NCBI GenBank assembly: GCA_043822165.1
Contig: JBDRCA010000074.1
Location: 1 to 7,498, forward strand
Direction of reading: 5' to 3'
DNA from: SCGC-AAA252-I15 sp043822165
Lineage (GTDB): Archaea; Altiarchaeota; Altiarchaeia; IMC4; SCGC-AAA252-I15
DNA: 7,498 nucleotides
In this document: in pieces, positions 6,056 to 7,498 of the stretch
Position numbering within the stretch: the stretch's first letter is position 1
Layout: every line of letters begins with the position of its first letter
Made by a program: the position numbers and the translations under genes
The notes under the pieces: model-generated
The model's database searches: none
Told to the model about the DNA's origin: nothing
Seen by the model: the letters and a program-made list of their open reading frames with translations, nothing else

Positions 6056-6061
6056 TTTATA
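6052..6061 (+). promoter_or_regulatory. TATA box for the TPR gene
   Basis: The sequence TTTATTTATA is centred about 30 bases before the ATG at 6087. Spacing and lack of a Shine-Dalgarno sequence again suggest a leaderless mRNA. It overlaps the argS box on the other strand. Confidence 0.6.
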
Positions 6062-6086
6062 CGCCTCTGATTATAGTATGTAGACT

Positions 6087-7498
6087 ATGGACTTCCTCGA
6101 CAAGGCAGCATCTTCCATGAAAGGAGGGAAGGCCGACAAACTCTTCGAGCAAGGCGAATACAAGAAGGCGCTCCAAGCATATCTCCAGGTTCTGAAAGGC
6201 AAGATTGAGCGCGGCGAGCCTGTCGAGCTTGCGCCGTGCTACAAGAGGATTGCGGACTGTTACATGAAGATGAAGCCCGCCCTTGACGAGGACAGGCGAC
6301 ATAACACCGAGAAGGCTGCGGAATACTATAAGCGGGCGGGCGAGAAATACGAGGAATTAGATGATGCTCATGGCGCGGGCGTTTCATACGAGTCCGCTGC
6401 CAGCTGCTTCGAGATATTGGACCGCCACGACGAGGCCGCGGAATACAATAAATTGTCTGCCCAGCTTTATTCCATGTCCGGGGAGGGTGTGCAGGCAAGC
6501 CACACCTTCGAGGGCAGCGCCGATCAGGCGTACTCGGGCGGGGATTACGCAGGGGCTGCGGACTCTTACATAAAGGCTGCGGAGTACGCGCTGGATCTTC
6601 GGGACGAGACCAAGGCGAGCGACGAGTACGAGAAGGCAGCCAAGGCTTTTGAGCAGGAGGGTGACTGTCCGAAGGCCATGGAGTATTACCAGCTTGCTGT
6701 GGGCTTGTTTGACAAGATAAAGAATTATGAGAAGGCTGCGCTCGCCTACGAGAGCATTGGAAGGTGCAGGGAGAGGGTGGGTGACAAGGAGGCTGCGATA
6801 CGCAATTATCTTAAGGCATCGCAGATAAACGAGTCGAAGAAGAATCATTCAGGCACCATAGCTGATTTGATGGCGGCAGGCAGGTGCCATGAAGAATTGG
6901 GCAAAACAGACGAGGCGGTAGCCAACTACACGCGGGCGTCGGACATTGCATTGAACGCGAAAGACGTAATCTCGCAGGCGACTGCTCTCACGGTCATTGC
7001 CAAGTGTCAGGAGTCATTGCATCGCTGCACTGTCTCGGTCTCTAACTACCTGGCTGCGGGAGACGCGTATCTGGCGGCCGGGAAAAGAGTGGAGTCATCC
7101 GAATCCTTCAAGAAGGCACTGGAAATCTCCCTGGCAGAGGCGGAGAAGGCGAAGACCCGCGGCGACTTCACGTCTTCATCCGCCTACTACAAGAACGCAT
7201 CCCGCTGCTATTACATGCTCAAAGACTATGAGCGCGCGGCTGACCTTATGTATGAGCAGGCGACGTCTCTTATCAGTGAAGGGAAGAAGGAGGCTGCGTT
7301 TGAGAGGTATGCGGAGGCTGGTGAATCATATGCCAAGTCTAATCTAATCGACAAGGCCGCGGACTCTTATTTCAGGGCTCAGAACTACTCTGAGGCTTCC
7401 AAGTACTTTATCCGTCACGCTGAGAAGGCGTCTAAGGCGAAGAAATACTTCGAAGCAGGGAGATTCTATGATTTAGCGTCTTGGTGTCTCAAAAAACT
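6087..7498 (+). CDS. TPR-repeat protein with alpha-SNAP-like pattern (3' end outside window)
   Basis: The frame is open from the ATG at 6087 to the window end without a stop, giving 470 residues of an incomplete protein. After a short N-terminal helix, almost all of it is made of helix-turn-helix repeats of about 35-42 residues with the TPR pattern of small Ala/Gly residues and Tyr/Phe. Examples are EKAAEYYKRAGEKYEEL (75-91), AGAADSYIKAAEYALDL (155-171), PKAMEYYQLAVGLFDKI (195-211), KEAAIRNYLKASQINES (234-250) and DEAVANYTRASDIALN (275-290). At least ten such units can be counted. The arrangement of A-A-x-x-Y-x-x-A-A with aromatic pairs resembles eukaryotic alpha/gamma-SNAP, which uses TPR-like repeats to recruit the NSF ATPase to SNARE complexes; here that is resemblance only. 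The protein appears cytosolic, with no signal or membrane segment and a mildly charged surface. Such repeats act as binding scaffolds; the partner is unknown. Met11 is an alternative start, but the promoter spacing favours 6087. Confidence 0.9.
   Translation, partial: MDFLDKAASSMKGGKADKLFEQGEYKKALQAYLQVLKGKIERGEPVELAPCYKRIADCYMKMKPALDEDRRHNTEKAAEYYKRAGEKYEELDDAHGAGVSYESAASCFEILDRHDEAAEYNKLSAQLYSMSGEGVQASHTFEGSADQAYSGGDYAGAADSYIKAAEYALDLRDETKASDEYEKAAKAFEQEGDCPKAMEYYQLAVGLFDKIKNYEKAALAYESIGRCRERVGDKEAAIRNYLKASQINESKKNHSGTIADLMAAGRCHEELGKTDEAVANYTRASDIALNAKDVISQATALTVIAKCQESLHRCTVSVSNYLAAGDAYLAAGKRVESSESFKKALEISLAEAEKAKTRGDFTSSSAYYKNASRCYYMLKDYERAADLMYEQATSLISEGKKEAAFERYAEAGESYAKSNLIDKAADSYFRAQNYSEASKYFIRHAEKASKAKKYFEAGRFYDLASWCLKK

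Noticed and set aside
6085..6848. Minus-strand open frames at 6085-6498 and 6384-6848
   Set aside because: They are antisense to the clear TPR coding frame; their sequences are low-complexity Arg/Pro- or Leu/Val-rich translations typical of shadow frames.
6087..7498. Direct DNA repeats suggesting a repeat array or CRISPR
   Set aside because: The recurring AAGGCTGCG-type units are in frame, diverged and explained by TPR residues such as Lys-Ala-Ala; there are no regular repeats and spacers.
1..7498. tRNA, rRNA, riboswitch, integrase, transposase or toxin-antitoxin genes
   Set aside because: All gaps between genes are 64 bases or shorter, and no frame shows motifs of these types.

Overview
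The window comes from an archaeal genome. It carries a CTP-type riboflavin kinase tail, an Hjc Holliday junction resolvase, an archaeal-type arginyl-tRNA synthetase and an AMMECR1 protein, and most transcription units have an A/T-rich TATA-like box about 26-31 bases before the start codon with no Shine-Dalgarno sequence, as expected for leaderless archaeal mRNAs. Base composition is moderate (roughly half G+C). I cannot name the lineage; a euryarchaeal or DPANN-type archaeon would fit. The DNA is very densely coded: the longest gap between genes is about 64 bases, and I see no RNA gene, CRISPR array, insertion sequence or phage gene.

Layout. (1) Bases 1-183 (+) hold the C-terminus of ribK. 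(2) Bases 180-3469 hold a minus-strand cluster, read from right to left: a stand-alone phosphopantothenoylcysteine decarboxylase-like flavoprotein (coaC domain only), a 130-residue membrane-anchored protein with a TTG start, an AMMECR1 protein, and an unrecognised 588-residue helical-repeat protein. The first three overlap end to start and look translationally coupled; the last appears to have its own TATA box. (3) Bases 3510-3911 (+) hold hjc, divergent from coaC across 40 bases. (4) Bases 3908-4273 (-) hold a small protein with 13 cysteines, mostly in zinc-ribbon-like pairs. (5) Bases 4310-6022 (-) hold argS. (6) From 6087 to the window end (+) runs a long TPR protein resembling alpha-SNAP in its repeat pattern, cut off by the window edge.

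The genes mostly look like conserved housekeeping functions (FMN and CoA synthesis, translation, recombination) mixed with uncharacterised proteins. One possible functional link is that ribK makes FMN and the CoaC-type flavoprotein uses it. Two convergent gene pairs share their stop codons in 4-base overlaps (180-183 and 3908-3911), and two divergent pairs share very short promoter regions.

I did not find a clear new defence, mobile or biosynthetic system. The items most worth following up are the 588-residue protein with a possible internal duplication, the SNAP-like TPR protein, the CoaC domain separated from CoaB, the cysteine-rich protein, and an A+T-rich patch inside argS.
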